NCBI GenBank assembly: GCA_900318065.1
Contig: ONIY01000007.1
Location: 1-64,000 of the forward strand
DNA length: 64,000 nucleotides
Reading direction: 5' to 3'
DNA from: an uncultured Prevotellaceae bacterium
Lineage (GTDB): Bacteria; Bacteroidota; Bacteroidia; Bacteroidales; Muribaculaceae
Shown: one piece after another, positions 34,939 to 44,012 of the stretch
Position numbering within the stretch: the first letter of the stretch is position 1
How the letters are laid out: each line of letters begins with the position of its first letter
The notes under the pieces: model-generated
Seen by the model: the letters and a program-made list of their open reading frames with translations, nothing else
Database searches by the model: none
Told to the model about the DNA's origin: nothing
Program-made: the position numbers and the translations under genes

Positions 34939-37900
34939 TTACTTCACCAGTTTGATAGTGCGAGTAGTGCCATCGGTGAATGTAACAACAGCGATGTTCA
35001 CGCCATTGAATGGCTGGTCGCTGGTCATGCCACTGAGGTTCACATACTTAACAGCGGCAACGTTGCCCTCGGCAATGAGTGTCTCGATAGCCGATACTGT
35101 GCCGTTTTGACCAATCTTGAGGGTGCGTGGAGCGCCCATGGTGGTCTGAACTGGCAGATAGCAACGGTGAGCGGCTACTGTGCCACCCTCACTCAGGATG
35201 AAGTAGTTGTTGTAGAGCACATAACCTGCGCCAGCAGCAATCTCTTGAGCCTCATTGCTGCCCACAAGCTTGGTGGTATAGGTGTCGGTCTCGCCAGTGT
35301 AGGCAACGGTAGTGAAGTTCTCACCTGCTGTCTCGCTGTATAGCAGAACGCCCACACCTGCTGGGATGTAAGGAATCTCGGTGATTTCGGTAGCATCGCC
35401 ATTGATAGCATCAACAACATAGGCCTTCATGCCCAGTGGCAGAGCAAGGTCGCGCTCGTTGTAATAGGTAGCCCAGTGACGCTCGGTGGTGAAGGCAACG
35501 CCCTCAAGCTCATAAGTGATAGCCTTGAAGGTAACTGTTACGGTCACATCGCTTGCAGGCATTGTGAACTTGTAGTCGCTGTCAAGCTCTACCTCGTCCT
35601 CGCCAGCCATTACGGTCACCTCGTCAATCTCATAGCCAGTGGCAGGAGTGATAGTGAGAGTGATCTCGTCACCCATGTTGGCAGTAGTTACGCTTGGCAC
35701 AACAGCACCATTCTGAGGCTCGGTAACGGTGATTGTGTACTCAGTCTTCTTGAAGGTAACAACTACCTCGGCATCCTTGGCCATGTCGAAGCCATAAGTG
35801 CCAAAGCCTGCTGAGATGCCGCCTGGGAAGTCTTTGAGTGCTGGAGCACCAAACTCGCCACCAGTCTCGTCATCATCAATAGTGAGCAATGGCGTGCCAT
35901 TAACCTTAACCGACTCAACCTCGTAGCCCTGGGCGGGACTTGGAGTGATAGTGATGTGGGTGCCAGCGGCAACTTGTGCTGGAGATGTGGTAAGAACTGT
36001 TTCACCAGCCTTAATCTCTACAGTACCACCCTCGGCAGGAGTAACGCTCCAAGTGAGGTTGTAGTTAACAATCGACTCCTTGAAGGTAGCGGTGATGGTA
36101 ACATCGCCAGCAGGCATCACAAAGGTGTTGTTGGTTACCTCAACAGCAGTCTCGCCGTTCATCACGGTAAGGGTCTCGAGCTCATAGCCCTCGGCGGGGG
36201 TAATGGTGAGTGTAACTGTCTCGCCAGCAGCAGCCTCGGTCTTGTCGGGAACTACTGTACCGTGCTCAATACCCTCGGCAACGGTGATAGTGTACTTCTC
36301 GGGCTCTATTTCGCCTGTAACAACGAGAATATTGGTCACTGGATCGTAGCTGAAGCTATAGGTGCCAGCCTTCGACAGAGTGATGTTGGGAGTTTCCTCG
36401 GCAAGGCCCTCAATGGTAGCAGGAAGTTCTGTGACTTGATATTCTTTACCTAACCATGTCTCGCTTGACAATGTCTCGCCATCGCGAACGCTCTTATAAA
36501 CCTTGAACTGAGAAGTAGCGGTCATCTCTGTTGCCTGGGTAGAAATCCACTTGCCATCGGCGCCCTTGGTCATGCCAATCTCGTTAACTGTTGACCAGTT
36601 GTCGCCCTCGCCCCACTTAATAGAGTAGGTCACCTCAAGTGCGCGGAAGGTGGCGGTAACAGTAACGTTGCTTGCTGGCATGGTGAACTTGTTGTTCTCA
36701 ACAGTGACAGGATTGCCTTCGGCATCGGTCACTGTGTAACTAACGAATACATAGTCCTCTTTGGGAGTATTGGTCAGTGTCACAACCTCGCCCACATGAG
36801 CAGTAGTCTTGTCGGCAGCGATAGTACCATTCTCGCCTTGAGTGACGGTGATGGTGTAGTCAATTGCCTTGAAGGTAACGGTAACGGTAACGTCACCGGC
36901 AGGCATTGTGAACTGGTTGTTCTCAACGGCAACATTTTCCTCGCCGTTCTTAACAGTGATTTGATCTACCTCATAGCCAGTAGCGGGTTCGATTGCCAGT
37001 GCAACTGTCTCGCCAGCCTTGGCTTGAGTTGGGTTAGCTGTAACGGTACCATTCTGAGCCTCATTTACGGTAACATTGTAAATAAATTCACTTGTTACTG
37101 TAAGCTTCATTGTTACTGGATCGAAGCTGAAACTGAAGGTGCCTGGGCGACCAATGTGAATATTGGGACCGTCGCCCACGGTGATTACTTGAGTGGGCTC
37201 GGTAACGGTAGCACTTGCGCCATACCATGTCTCCACAACATTATCACCATTAGTAACGTCCTTAACAACCTTGAACTGATTAGCGGCAGTCATAGCGGTG
37301 CCTGCGTCAGTTGACCACTTGCCATCGGCGCCCTTGGTCATGCCAATCTCGTTAACACTCTCACCCCAGTTAGCACCCTCACCCCACTTAATCTTATAGG
37401 CAACCTCAAGTGCGCTGAAGGTGGCGGTAACAGTCACGTTGCTTGCTGGCATGGTGAACTTGTTGTTCTCAACAGTGATAGGATTGCCTTCGGCATCGGT
37501 CACTGTGTAGCTAACGAATACACAGTCCTCATTGGGATTGTTGGTCAGTGTCACAACATCGCCCACATGAGCAGTAGTCTTGTCGGCCTCGATAGTACCA
37601 TTCTCGCCTTGAGTGACGGTGATGGTGTAGTCAATAGCCTTAAAGGTAACAGTAACGGTAACGTCACCAGCAGGCATTGTGAACTGGTTGTTCTCAACGG
37701 CAACATTTTCCTCGCCGTTCTTAACAGTGATTTGATCTACTTCATAGCCAGAAGCGGGCTCGATTGCCAGTGCAACTGTCTCGCCAGCCTTGGCCTGAGC
37801 TGGGTTAGCTGTAACAGTACCATTCTGAGCCTCATTTACGGTAACATTGTAAATAAATTCACTTGTTACTGTAAGCTTCATTGTTTCTGGGTCGAAGCTG

Positions 37901-38583
37901 AAGCTGAAGGTGCCGGGGCGACCAATGTGGATATTGGAACCCTCACCCACGGTGATATCTTGAGTGGGCTGGTTGACGGTAGTAGCATCGGCGCCATACC
38001 ATTCCTCGCCTAGCAAAGTAGTGCCATCGCTAACGCTCTTATAAACCTTGAACTGATTAGCGGCAGTCATGTCGGTGCCATCGGCAGTAGCCCACTTGCC
38101 GTCGGCGCCCTTGGTCATGGCAATCTCGTTAACTGTTGGCCAGTTGTCGCCCTCGCCCCACTTGATAAAATAGGTTACAGTGCATGCCTTAAACTCAGCA
38201 CTTACCTGGACTCCGTAGGGATCTTCGGGCATCACAAAGGTGTAGGTGTTAACCTTGTCAACGGTATTAGTTGGGTCTCCGCTAACAGTAACAGGGGAAC
38301 CCACACCAGGGCCGTCGACCTTCAGGCCAGGAGCCTGAGCCGAGCCGCCGCCAATGGTCTTCTCTGCCTTGATGAGGTCTTTAGTAGTGTAAAAACCTTC
38401 ATTAGGCGTTACGGTAATGGTAACTGTCTCGCCAGCTGCAGCGTTAGGCTTGTCAACAGCAACGGTACCATTGGCCGATTGCTTTACTGTGACAACTCCC
38501 GCATGAGCCGACAGCGACGTTGCCATCATCAGCATCATCAGTGCGATGAAGCCGAACATACGTTTAGTCATGTTTTTTACCAT
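34939..38583 (-). CDS. Large secreted surface protein with InlB B-repeats and SusE/F-like domains
   Basis: A 1214-residue protein with signal peptide (FIALMMLMMATSLSAHA). Repeats similar to the neighbouring gene alternate with carbohydrate-binding-like modules (KWGEGDNW...MTKGADGKW...IHIGRPGTFSFSFDP), which together form a 771-bp (257-codon) duplicated block. The C-terminal ~80 residues (YVLYNNYFILSEGGTVAAHRCYLP..., ending FTDGTTRTIKLVK) match the end of the third giant. The start could instead be the Met four residues in. Surface-exposed adhesion or glycan binding is inferred. Confidence 0.72.
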   Translation of the reverse strand: MVKNMTKRMFGFIALMMLMMATSLSAHAGVVTVKQSANGTVAVDKPNAAAGETVTITVTPNEGFYTTKDLIKAEKTIGGGSAQAPGLKVDGPGVGSPVTVSGDPTNTVDKVNTYTFVMPEDPYGVQVSAEFKACTVTYFIKWGEGDNWPTVNEIAMTKGADGKWATADGTDMTAANQFKVYKSVSDGTTLLGEEWYGADATTVNQPTQDITVGEGSNIHIGRPGTFSFSFDPETMKLTVTSEFIYNVTVNEAQNGTVTANPAQAKAGETVALAIEPASGYEVDQITVKNGEENVAVENNQFTMPAGDVTVTVTFKAIDYTITVTQGENGTIEADKTTAHVGDVVTLTNNPNEDCVFVSYTVTDAEGNPITVENNKFTMPASNVTVTATFSALEVAYKIKWGEGANWGESVNEIGMTKGADGKWSTDAGTAMTAANQFKVVKDVTNGDNVVETWYGASATVTEPTQVITVGDGPNIHIGRPGTFSFSFDPVTMKLTVTSEFIYNVTVNEAQNGTVTANPTQAKAGETVALAIEPATGYEVDQITVKNGEENVAVENNQFTMPAGDVTVTVTFKAIDYTITVTQGENGTIAADKTTAHVGEVVTLTNTPKEDYVFVSYTVTDAEGNPVTVENNKFTMPASNVTVTATFRALEVTYSIKWGEGDNWSTVNEIGMTKGADGKWISTQATEMTATSQFKVYKSVRDGETLSSETWLGKEYQVTELPATIEGLAEETPNITLSKAGTYSFSYDPVTNILVVTGEIEPEKYTITVAEGIEHGTVVPDKTEAAAGETVTLTITPAEGYELETLTVMNGETAVEVTNNTFVMPAGDVTITATFKESIVNYNLTWSVTPAEGGTVEIKAGETVLTTSPAQVAAGTHITITPSPAQGYEVESVKVNGTPLLTIDDDETGGEFGAPALKDFPGGISAGFGTYGFDMAKDAEVVVTFKKTEYTITVTEPQNGAVVPSVTTANMGDEITLTITPATGYEIDEVTVMAGEDEVELDSDYKFTMPASDVTVTVTFKAITYELEGVAFTTERHWATYYNERDLALPLGMKAYVVDAINGDATEITEIPYIPAGVGVLLYSETAGENFTTVAYTGETDTYTTKLVGSNEAQEIAAGAGYVLYNNYFILSEGGTVAAHRCYLPVQTTMGAPRTLKIGQNGTVSAIETLIAEGNVAAVKYVNLSGMTSDQPFNGVNIAVVTFTDGTTRTIKLVK
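36640..38190. repeat. Duplicated 771-bp coding block
   Basis: The stretch containing the GATAGTACCATTCTCGCC marker recurs 771 bases later (36820 and 37591), along with the MTKGADGKW, YNVTVNEAQNGTV and YEVDQITVKNGEEN motifs. Both copies encode two repeat units and one SusE/F-like module. Outer limits are approximate. Confidence 0.7.
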
Positions 38584-38624
38584 AATGTTAATAAAGTTAA
38601 ATTTATCTTTGAGCTTTTCAAACT

Positions 38625-38671
38625 CTCGAATATTCGAGCATCTGAGCAGTCAAAACACCCGAATATTCGAG
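38625..38671. repeat. Pair of CGAATATTCG palindromes
   Basis: CTCGAATATTCGAG at 38625-38638 and CGAATATTCG at 38660-38669 lie 35 bases apart, between the second and third giant protein genes and just upstream of the start of the second. Perfect dyads at this spacing could be an operator pair. Confidence 0.55.
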
Positions 38672-38692
38672 AATTGTGCATTGTGTGCATTA

Positions 38693-39091
38693 TCAGCGCA
38701 CCACCTTCTTGCCGTCGCTGGTGATGAAGATGCCGCGCTTGCCGTTGAGCGAGGTGCCCACGTAGCGGCCGCTCAGGTCGTAGTACTTAACGCCGCTATT
38801 GCCGTCGGTTACCAGGGCGTCGATGCCAGTGACTGTGCCGGCAGCAGCAATCCTGAGCACGCGAGGTGCGCCGGCAGCGTTGCCGCCTGCTTGCAGATAG
38901 CAACGGTGAGCAGCAACCTGGGTGCCATCCTGAATGAGGACGAGCTCATTGTTATAGAGCACATAGGCATTGCTCACTTCCTGAGCCTGGGCAACGCCCA
39001 CGAGCAGGTTGCCAGTAACTGTGGCAGGAGCATCGGGCTCGTAAGGCATAGCCTCAACAGTCTCGTCAGCAGTCTCGCTGTAGAGCAGCAC
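38693..39091 (-). CDS. C-terminal fragment of the third giant secreted protein (frameshifted off)
   Basis: 132 residues beginning inside the gene below. Its LLYSETADETVEAM...AAHRCYLQAGG...TDGNSGVKYYDLSGRYV...GIFITSDGKKVVR continues the homologous C-terminus of the second giant and ends in a sorting-tail-like motif. The frame is separated from the rest by an extra 2 bp in a CA/TG tract at 39089-39095. No independent start is likely. Confidence 0.75.
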   Translation of the reverse strand: MLLYSETADETVEAMPYEPDAPATVTGNLLVGVAQAQEVSNAYVLYNNELVLIQDGTQVAAHRCYLQAGGNAAGAPRVLRIAAAGTVTGIDALVTDGNSGVKYYDLSGRYVGTSLNGKRGIFITSDGKKVVR

Positions 39092-42000
39092 ACACCAACA
39101 TTGGCTGGGATGTAGCTGAGAGGCTCTACAGTAGCCTTGTCGCCACTGATGCCTGTTACGACATAGGCAGTAACACCCTCGGGCAATGCCAAGTCTTGGT
39201 CACCATACCAGGTAGCCCAGTTACGACCATCGGCAAATACCACACCCTCGAGGAGGACGGGATCTACATGAACCTTATAGTCAGTTGGGTAAAGTTGAAC
39301 TGTGCCATTGTACTCAGCAACTACGCATGTGATGTCATAATTCACGGTGAAATCGGTGGGATGGGTTACATTGGTGAAGTTTGTGCGACCTGTAATAGTA
39401 TTCTCATCTGCATCGGTGATAGTGAAGTTCTTATTTTCAGGTTCGCCTATGGCGACGTTCTTAACTATAATATACTCATTTTCATTTTCAGTAGAGATAG
39501 CATTCAATTGCATCTCGGCTGGAACCACTTCGACAGTTTCATTGGTAGCAACAAGATTGGCTGGTGTCTCAGCCTCCAGGAGACCATTGTAGTTCTTGGT
39601 CTTTGCTGTCCAGTTAGGAGCAAGAACTTGACCCTGAGTGAACTCAAACTCTGTACCAGTATCTCCATAGATAAGAGCCGAACCTGTCTCGTCCTTCACA
39701 TAGAGATAACGACCGTTAACATAGGTGACAGTCACATTACCAGTGAAACCAAACTCAGTGCCTGCGGCAAGTTCCTTATACTCGGCAATTGTGGCAACAT
39801 TGGTCATCATCACAAACTCCTTGCTTGCGATAGTACTGATGTTTCCATCTTTTACAGCAATAGCCTTAACCGTTGCTTGAGCGCTCAATGTAATTGGACT
39901 CTCATAAAGAGTTGATTCAGCAGTTGGCTCGCTACCGTCTAATGTATAATGAATCTCGGCACCCACTGTTTCACAAGTCATTGTCACTTGTGTAGTTGGG
40001 AAGAATGGAGTAACACCTTCAATAATAGGAGCAAGTACCTGATCGGCAGGAATCTCAGCATAGCTAACATTCATTGTCTTTATTTGAGTGTTACTTACAA
40101 TAGTAAAGATTACCGTAGAAGCTTCTCCTGTCCAAGTGCGAGTTCCTTCAGAACCACTTATCTTTCCTGTATTGGGAGTTAAGTTGAAATTCGAACTGTG
40201 ATTAGTGAAATCAATTTGAGTCAAAATGCATCCTTCAGGGGCTTCAACAGTAATTGTACCTGAGTATACTCGCAGGCGAGGTGATGCACTCCAAATGCGA
40301 TTGTTAATATTGCCACTCGTTTTTGGCGAAACTGTCAAATAAACGCCATCAACAGTTGCAGTAAGTGGTTCTGTGATATCTCCTGCAGTACTTGAACTAG
40401 ATGAAGTTCCTCCTTCAAGTGTTGGGAATAATGTTGCATAGTCTTCATCGAAATTGAACATCGCCTCAAGTTTCTCAACAAATGTAGCCGAAACAACGAC
40501 AGCGGCATCAGGCATGATGAAGGTGTTATCTTCAGCAACTTCAACAGGAGTCTCGCCATTCATAACGGTAAGAGTTCCCAGCTCATAGCCGTTGGCGGGG
40601 GTGACTGTGAGAGTCACTGTCTCGCCTGCGGTAGCAGTCTCTTTATTAGCGGTTACTGTACCATTTTCAATGTTTGGATCAATTGTGATACTGTGAGGTT
40701 CCTTAATGAGGGTCACCACCATTATAGTCTTGGTAATATCAATCTCAAATTTCCATTTGCCTGCTGGAATGCTGCAATTTGTTCCATCATCGGCTTTGAG
40801 AGTAATGGTAGTTCCGTCGCCAGAAACGCTTGATGGAGTTCCTGGGTACCAGGCATCATTACCATCATAAATCTTAAATTCGGATTCAATTTTTATTTCT
40901 TTTTCTGCAAGAGTGAAGGAACCATCCTCGTTGCGAGTGAACTTATCGCCATCGGTCCAACCACCAAACGAGCCCTTGAGATAGAGGTCGCTCACTTGTG
41001 GAACAAAGAGCTTTGCAATTCCGTTATCATCAATCTTGATTATGAAATTATAATTGCCAGCATCACGCATCTTGAAGTTTTGCTCTTTATCGGCCTCAAG
41101 TGGCAGGTCGCGGAACCACCCTTTATGCACCTCATATGGTGAGTTTCCATCTTGTCCACCGAGTCTATTACCATTCTTATCCATAATTTTAAACTCAATG
41201 CCAGCCTCAGTAAATGGAACACCATCATCACCTGGGTACAACTCACGGCACACATACATCTTGTCGTTCACCTTTGTAAAGTTCACCGACTGCCAGAATG
41301 GAACTCCGGTATTGCCAAATCTCTTAATAATCAATGTATAGTCAGGAAGCTCCTGAGCCTCAATCGGCAAGAATTGTATCTTATTATTATACTTGAAACA
41401 AATACCTGTAATATCATAGGTAGAACCATCGGTAAGTGTTCCATTAAAAATACTATTATAAATATAGTAAGCGACTGATTCCTCGCCTGCAGAAAGAGTT
41501 TTAGAAGATGTATTGACTTTTACGCCTCTAAGAACTGCATAACGTCCAAAATTGTTTGCTACTTCAGATATCGTAATTTCTATTGGTGTGGGAACAACAT
41601 TACTTTCTGAAGTTTCCAAACCAGTGAGATTCGTCATTTCAACAGTGCCATTGTATGTTGTCTTGGTTCCATAGAATCCAGCAGGGATATTGTCTCCAAG
41701 TTTATACATTTGACCATTGAAAGATTCGCTGTTATCAAACATCAACACGCCATTATTAGCATCTTGAGCAAACAGATTCTTGCCTGATTGTCCTAACGCC
41801 ACAAGATCTGTGCCAGTATATTTGAATTCTGCACCATCTTGGAGAGCATTTAAATCAGCGATGCTTGATACGTTAACTATAGTTTTTTTGGTAAATACCT
41901 TTTCTACAATACCACTCACATCATTACCAAGTACTGCTATAGCCTTTACTGTTGTTGTTTCTGTGATAGTGAATGGAGCGCTATAAGGTGTACTTGAAGT

Positions 42001-42648
42001 TGTGGGGGCATTACCATCTGTTGTATAATAAATTGAAGCGCCCGTTGTCCCACAACTTATTGAGACTTGAGTGCTTCCTTCAAATGGTGTTGTGCCGCTG
42101 ATTACGGGAGCGGAAACAGATGGAACGGTATTTTCATATGTAACAACCACATCCCATATACGAACTGCTCCACTTGCTGTGATATAACCAGTATTCAAGT
42201 TTAGTGAAGAACAATCTATTGTTACTGAATTTGCACCAGTACCTGATGCAACTCCAGCACCTGCAGCTGATGTGGAATTCGAACCGCTAAAGAATAATGT
42301 AGCTGAATTGCTTCCACCATCCATCGGTTTGTTGGTGGAAGAAACGGTCATCGTAATTCCAGTAATCTTAAATCCCAATTCTGGCACTTGGATGTAGTAA
42401 GCAACTTTACTTGCATATTTTTTTATTTGCAAGAAATGATACTGGCTCGTGGCGTTACTATGCTGATTCTTTATAGCAAAAGCTTTCCACACATTTCCGC
42501 CTCCATCTTTCAGATTAGTCCATTCAGCGTAGCCATCAGCCGCATCTCCAGCAGCCACGATATTGGCGTTTGATAGAGTTACAGTCTCGGCCCACCCCAC
42601 GCCTATGGCCAGGATGGACGCCATTAAAAATGTTAGTAATTTTTTCAT
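38974..42648 (-). CDS. Large secreted surface protein, N-terminal part, with chitobiase-C-like and SusF-like domains (frameshifted)
   Basis: A 1224-residue frame with signal peptide (LLTFLMASILAIGVGWA). Domains in order: an N-terminal beta-sandwich, a chitobiase/FN3-like module (TGASIYYTTDGNAPTTSSTPYS), an OB-like module (FKYTGTDLVALGQSGKNLFA), a SusF-like module (DLYLKGSFGGWTDGDKF), one InlB B-repeat, a second pair of chitobiase-like and OB-like modules, and then PANVGV at which the frame is lost and a nonsense tail of about 30 residues follows. The true C-terminus is the fragment at 38693-39091. As drawn, the product lacks its sorting tail and would not reach the surface normally. Confidence 0.72.
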   Translation of the reverse strand: MKKLLTFLMASILAIGVGWAETVTLSNANIVAAGDAADGYAEWTNLKDGGGNVWKAFAIKNQHSNATSQYHFLQIKKYASKVAYYIQVPELGFKITGITMTVSSTNKPMDGGSNSATLFFSGSNSTSAAGAGVASGTGANSVTIDCSSLNLNTGYITASGAVRIWDVVVTYENTVPSVSAPVISGTTPFEGSTQVSISCGTTGASIYYTTDGNAPTTSSTPYSAPFTITETTTVKAIAVLGNDVSGIVEKVFTKKTIVNVSSIADLNALQDGAEFKYTGTDLVALGQSGKNLFAQDANNGVLMFDNSESFNGQMYKLGDNIPAGFYGTKTTYNGTVEMTNLTGLETSESNVVPTPIEITISEVANNFGRYAVLRGVKVNTSSKTLSAGEESVAYYIYNSIFNGTLTDGSTYDITGICFKYNNKIQFLPIEAQELPDYTLIIKRFGNTGVPFWQSVNFTKVNDKMYVCRELYPGDDGVPFTEAGIEFKIMDKNGNRLGGQDGNSPYEVHKGWFRDLPLEADKEQNFKMRDAGNYNFIIKIDDNGIAKLFVPQVSDLYLKGSFGGWTDGDKFTRNEDGSFTLAEKEIKIESEFKIYDGNDAWYPGTPSSVSGDGTTITLKADDGTNCSIPAGKWKFEIDITKTIMVVTLIKEPHSITIDPNIENGTVTANKETATAGETVTLTVTPANGYELGTLTVMNGETPVEVAEDNTFIMPDAAVVVSATFVEKLEAMFNFDEDYATLFPTLEGGTSSSSSTAGDITEPLTATVDGVYLTVSPKTSGNINNRIWSASPRLRVYSGTITVEAPEGCILTQIDFTNHSSNFNLTPNTGKISGSEGTRTWTGEASTVIFTIVSNTQIKTMNVSYAEIPADQVLAPIIEGVTPFFPTTQVTMTCETVGAEIHYTLDGSEPTAESTLYESPITLSAQATVKAIAVKDGNISTIASKEFVMMTNVATIAEYKELAAGTEFGFTGNVTVTYVNGRYLYVKDETGSALIYGDTGTEFEFTQGQVLAPNWTAKTKNYNGLLEAETPANLVATNETVEVVPAEMQLNAISTENENEYIIVKNVAIGEPENKNFTITDADENTITGRTNFTNVTHPTDFTVNYDITCVVAEYNGTVQLYPTDYKVHVDPVLLEGVVFADGRNWATWYGDQDLALPEGVTAYVVTGISGDKATVEPLSYIPANVGVCCSTARLLTRLLRLCLTSPMLLPQLLATCSWALPRLRK

Positions 42649-42739
42649 GTTTAATAATTTTATAGTTAACTATTTAATAAATTTCTTTTCTAATAATCTG
42701 ATACTCTTTTAGTTTGCCTGAATGCTTAGAATAATTGGG

Positions 42740-42770
42740 CAAAAATAGCAAAAAATAATCTAATAGTCAA
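42740..42770 (-). promoter_or_regulatory. Promoter of the third giant gene
   Basis: TTG and TATTTTTG are 20 bases apart on the minus strand, leaving a leader of about 85 bases. Confidence 0.55.
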
Positions 42771-42823
42771 CACAAAACGGTCATTTTTTTCTTGGGTGTT
42801 GAAAACTTTTTCCGTCACAAAAC

Positions 42824-42854
42824 TTGCACAAGTTGTCTAATTTTGTTATATTTG
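42824..42854 (+). promoter_or_regulatory. Promoter of the GH53 gene
   Basis: TTG (42824) and TATATTTG (42847-42854) are 20 bases apart; the signal-peptide start is at 42876. It is divergent from the giant's promoter, with about 50 bases between the two. Confidence 0.6.
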
Positions 42855-42875
42855 TGTCAAGAAATAATTATGATT

Positions 42876-43874
42876 ATGAAAAAGAGCATCTTAACCCTGC
42901 TTTTTTGCCTTCTCGGCATGGCCGCGTGGGCACAGGAATTCTGGCTCGGTGCCGACATCAGCGGCACGAGTGAACTCGAGCGCCGCGGCGTGAAGCTGTA
43001 TAACCAGGCTGGCGAGGAGCGCGACAACATCACCCTCATGAGAGAGCTGGGCCTCAACGCGGCGCGATTCCGCGTGTGGGTAAACCCCAAGGACGGCCTG
43101 TGCGACATGCACGACGTGCTTGCCATGGCTCGCCGCGCCCAGGACCAGGGCATGGCGATAATGATCGACTTCCACTACAGCGACTGGTGGGCCGACCCAG
43201 GCAAGCAGAACATCCCCGCCAAGTGGAAAAACTACAACTACCGCCAGATGAAACGCGCCCTGGCACGCCACACCACCCGCACCCTCAAGCTGCTCAAGGC
43301 GGGAGGCATCGACGTGAAGTGGATACAGATAGGAAACGAGACCACCAACGGCTTCCTGTGGCCCATGGCGCACACGCCCGAGAACATGCGCCAGTATGCC
43401 GGCCTCACCCAGGCAGGCTATCGCGCCGCCAAGCGGGTGTACCCCAATGCCACCTGCATCGTCCACCTCGACGCTGCCTGCGACATCGACCGCTACCACA
43501 CCATCTTCAACGGCCTCAAGAAATACCATGCGCAATATGACATGATAGGCGTGAGCGTCTACCCCTACTGGGACATGGAGGCGGGCCTCACCAAGAGCGA
43601 GGACGAGACCCTCGAGCGCGTGATAGAGAACATAAACACCCTGGCCCGGGAATACCGTTGCCCAGTGATGATAGTGGAGACAGGCTATGAGGCACGCCGC
43701 CCCGAGGCAGGCAAAGCCTTCATGACCAAGCTCATAGACGCCGCACGCAACCGCACCGGCGGCAACTGCCCCGGCGTGTTCTACTGGGCACCCGAAGCCG
43801 AAGGCCACTACCCACTGGGAGCCTTCCAAAACCACCGCCCCACCGTGATAATGGAGGCGTTTAGAGCAAAATAA
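42876..43874 (+). CDS. Glycoside hydrolase family 53, arabinogalactan endo-beta-1,4-galactanase
   Basis: A 332-residue secreted enzyme; the start at 42876 gives a signal peptide (MKKSILTLLFCLLGMAAWAQ). It is a TIM barrel with the catalytic acid/base E155 in WIQIGNETTNG and the nucleophile E268 in MIVETGYEARRP, and the typical family motifs LGLNAARFRVWVNP and DFHYSDWWADPGKQ. It should cleave beta-1,4-galactan side chains of pectin. No SusC/SusD, regulator or other glycosidase is adjacent, so it is a stand-alone gene rather than a polysaccharide-utilisation locus. Confidence 0.95.
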   Translation: MKKSILTLLFCLLGMAAWAQEFWLGADISGTSELERRGVKLYNQAGEERDNITLMRELGLNAARFRVWVNPKDGLCDMHDVLAMARRAQDQGMAIMIDFHYSDWWADPGKQNIPAKWKNYNYRQMKRALARHTTRTLKLLKAGGIDVKWIQIGNETTNGFLWPMAHTPENMRQYAGLTQAGYRAAKRVYPNATCIVHLDAACDIDRYHTIFNGLKKYHAQYDMIGVSVYPYWDMEAGLTKSEDETLERVIENINTLAREYRCPVMIVETGYEARRPEAGKAFMTKLIDAARNRTGGNCPGVFYWAPEAEGHYPLGAFQNHRPTVIMEAFRAK

Positions 43875-43906
43875 GGACAAAGGACAAAGCTCGCCTCCGA
43901 ACTCTC

Positions 43907-43969
43907 CCGGATGCCCCGGATACCCCGGAACTTCCGGAACCTCAGGACAACCCGGATACCCCGGAAAAA
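43907..43969. repeat. Seven 9-bp tandem units after the GH53 gene
   Basis: CCCGGATGC, CCCGGATAC, CCCGGAACT, TCCGGAACC, TCAGGACAA, CCCGGATAC and CCCGGAAAA follow head to tail, 33 bases after the GH53 stop. Confidence 0.85.
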
Positions 43970-44012
43970 CGGACTACTGATTACAGATAACTGATAACTG
44001 ATACAACTAAAA

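Noticed and set aside
42876..43874. Polysaccharide-utilisation locus around the GH53 enzyme
   Set aside because: No SusC/SusD pair or sugar regulator is adjacent.
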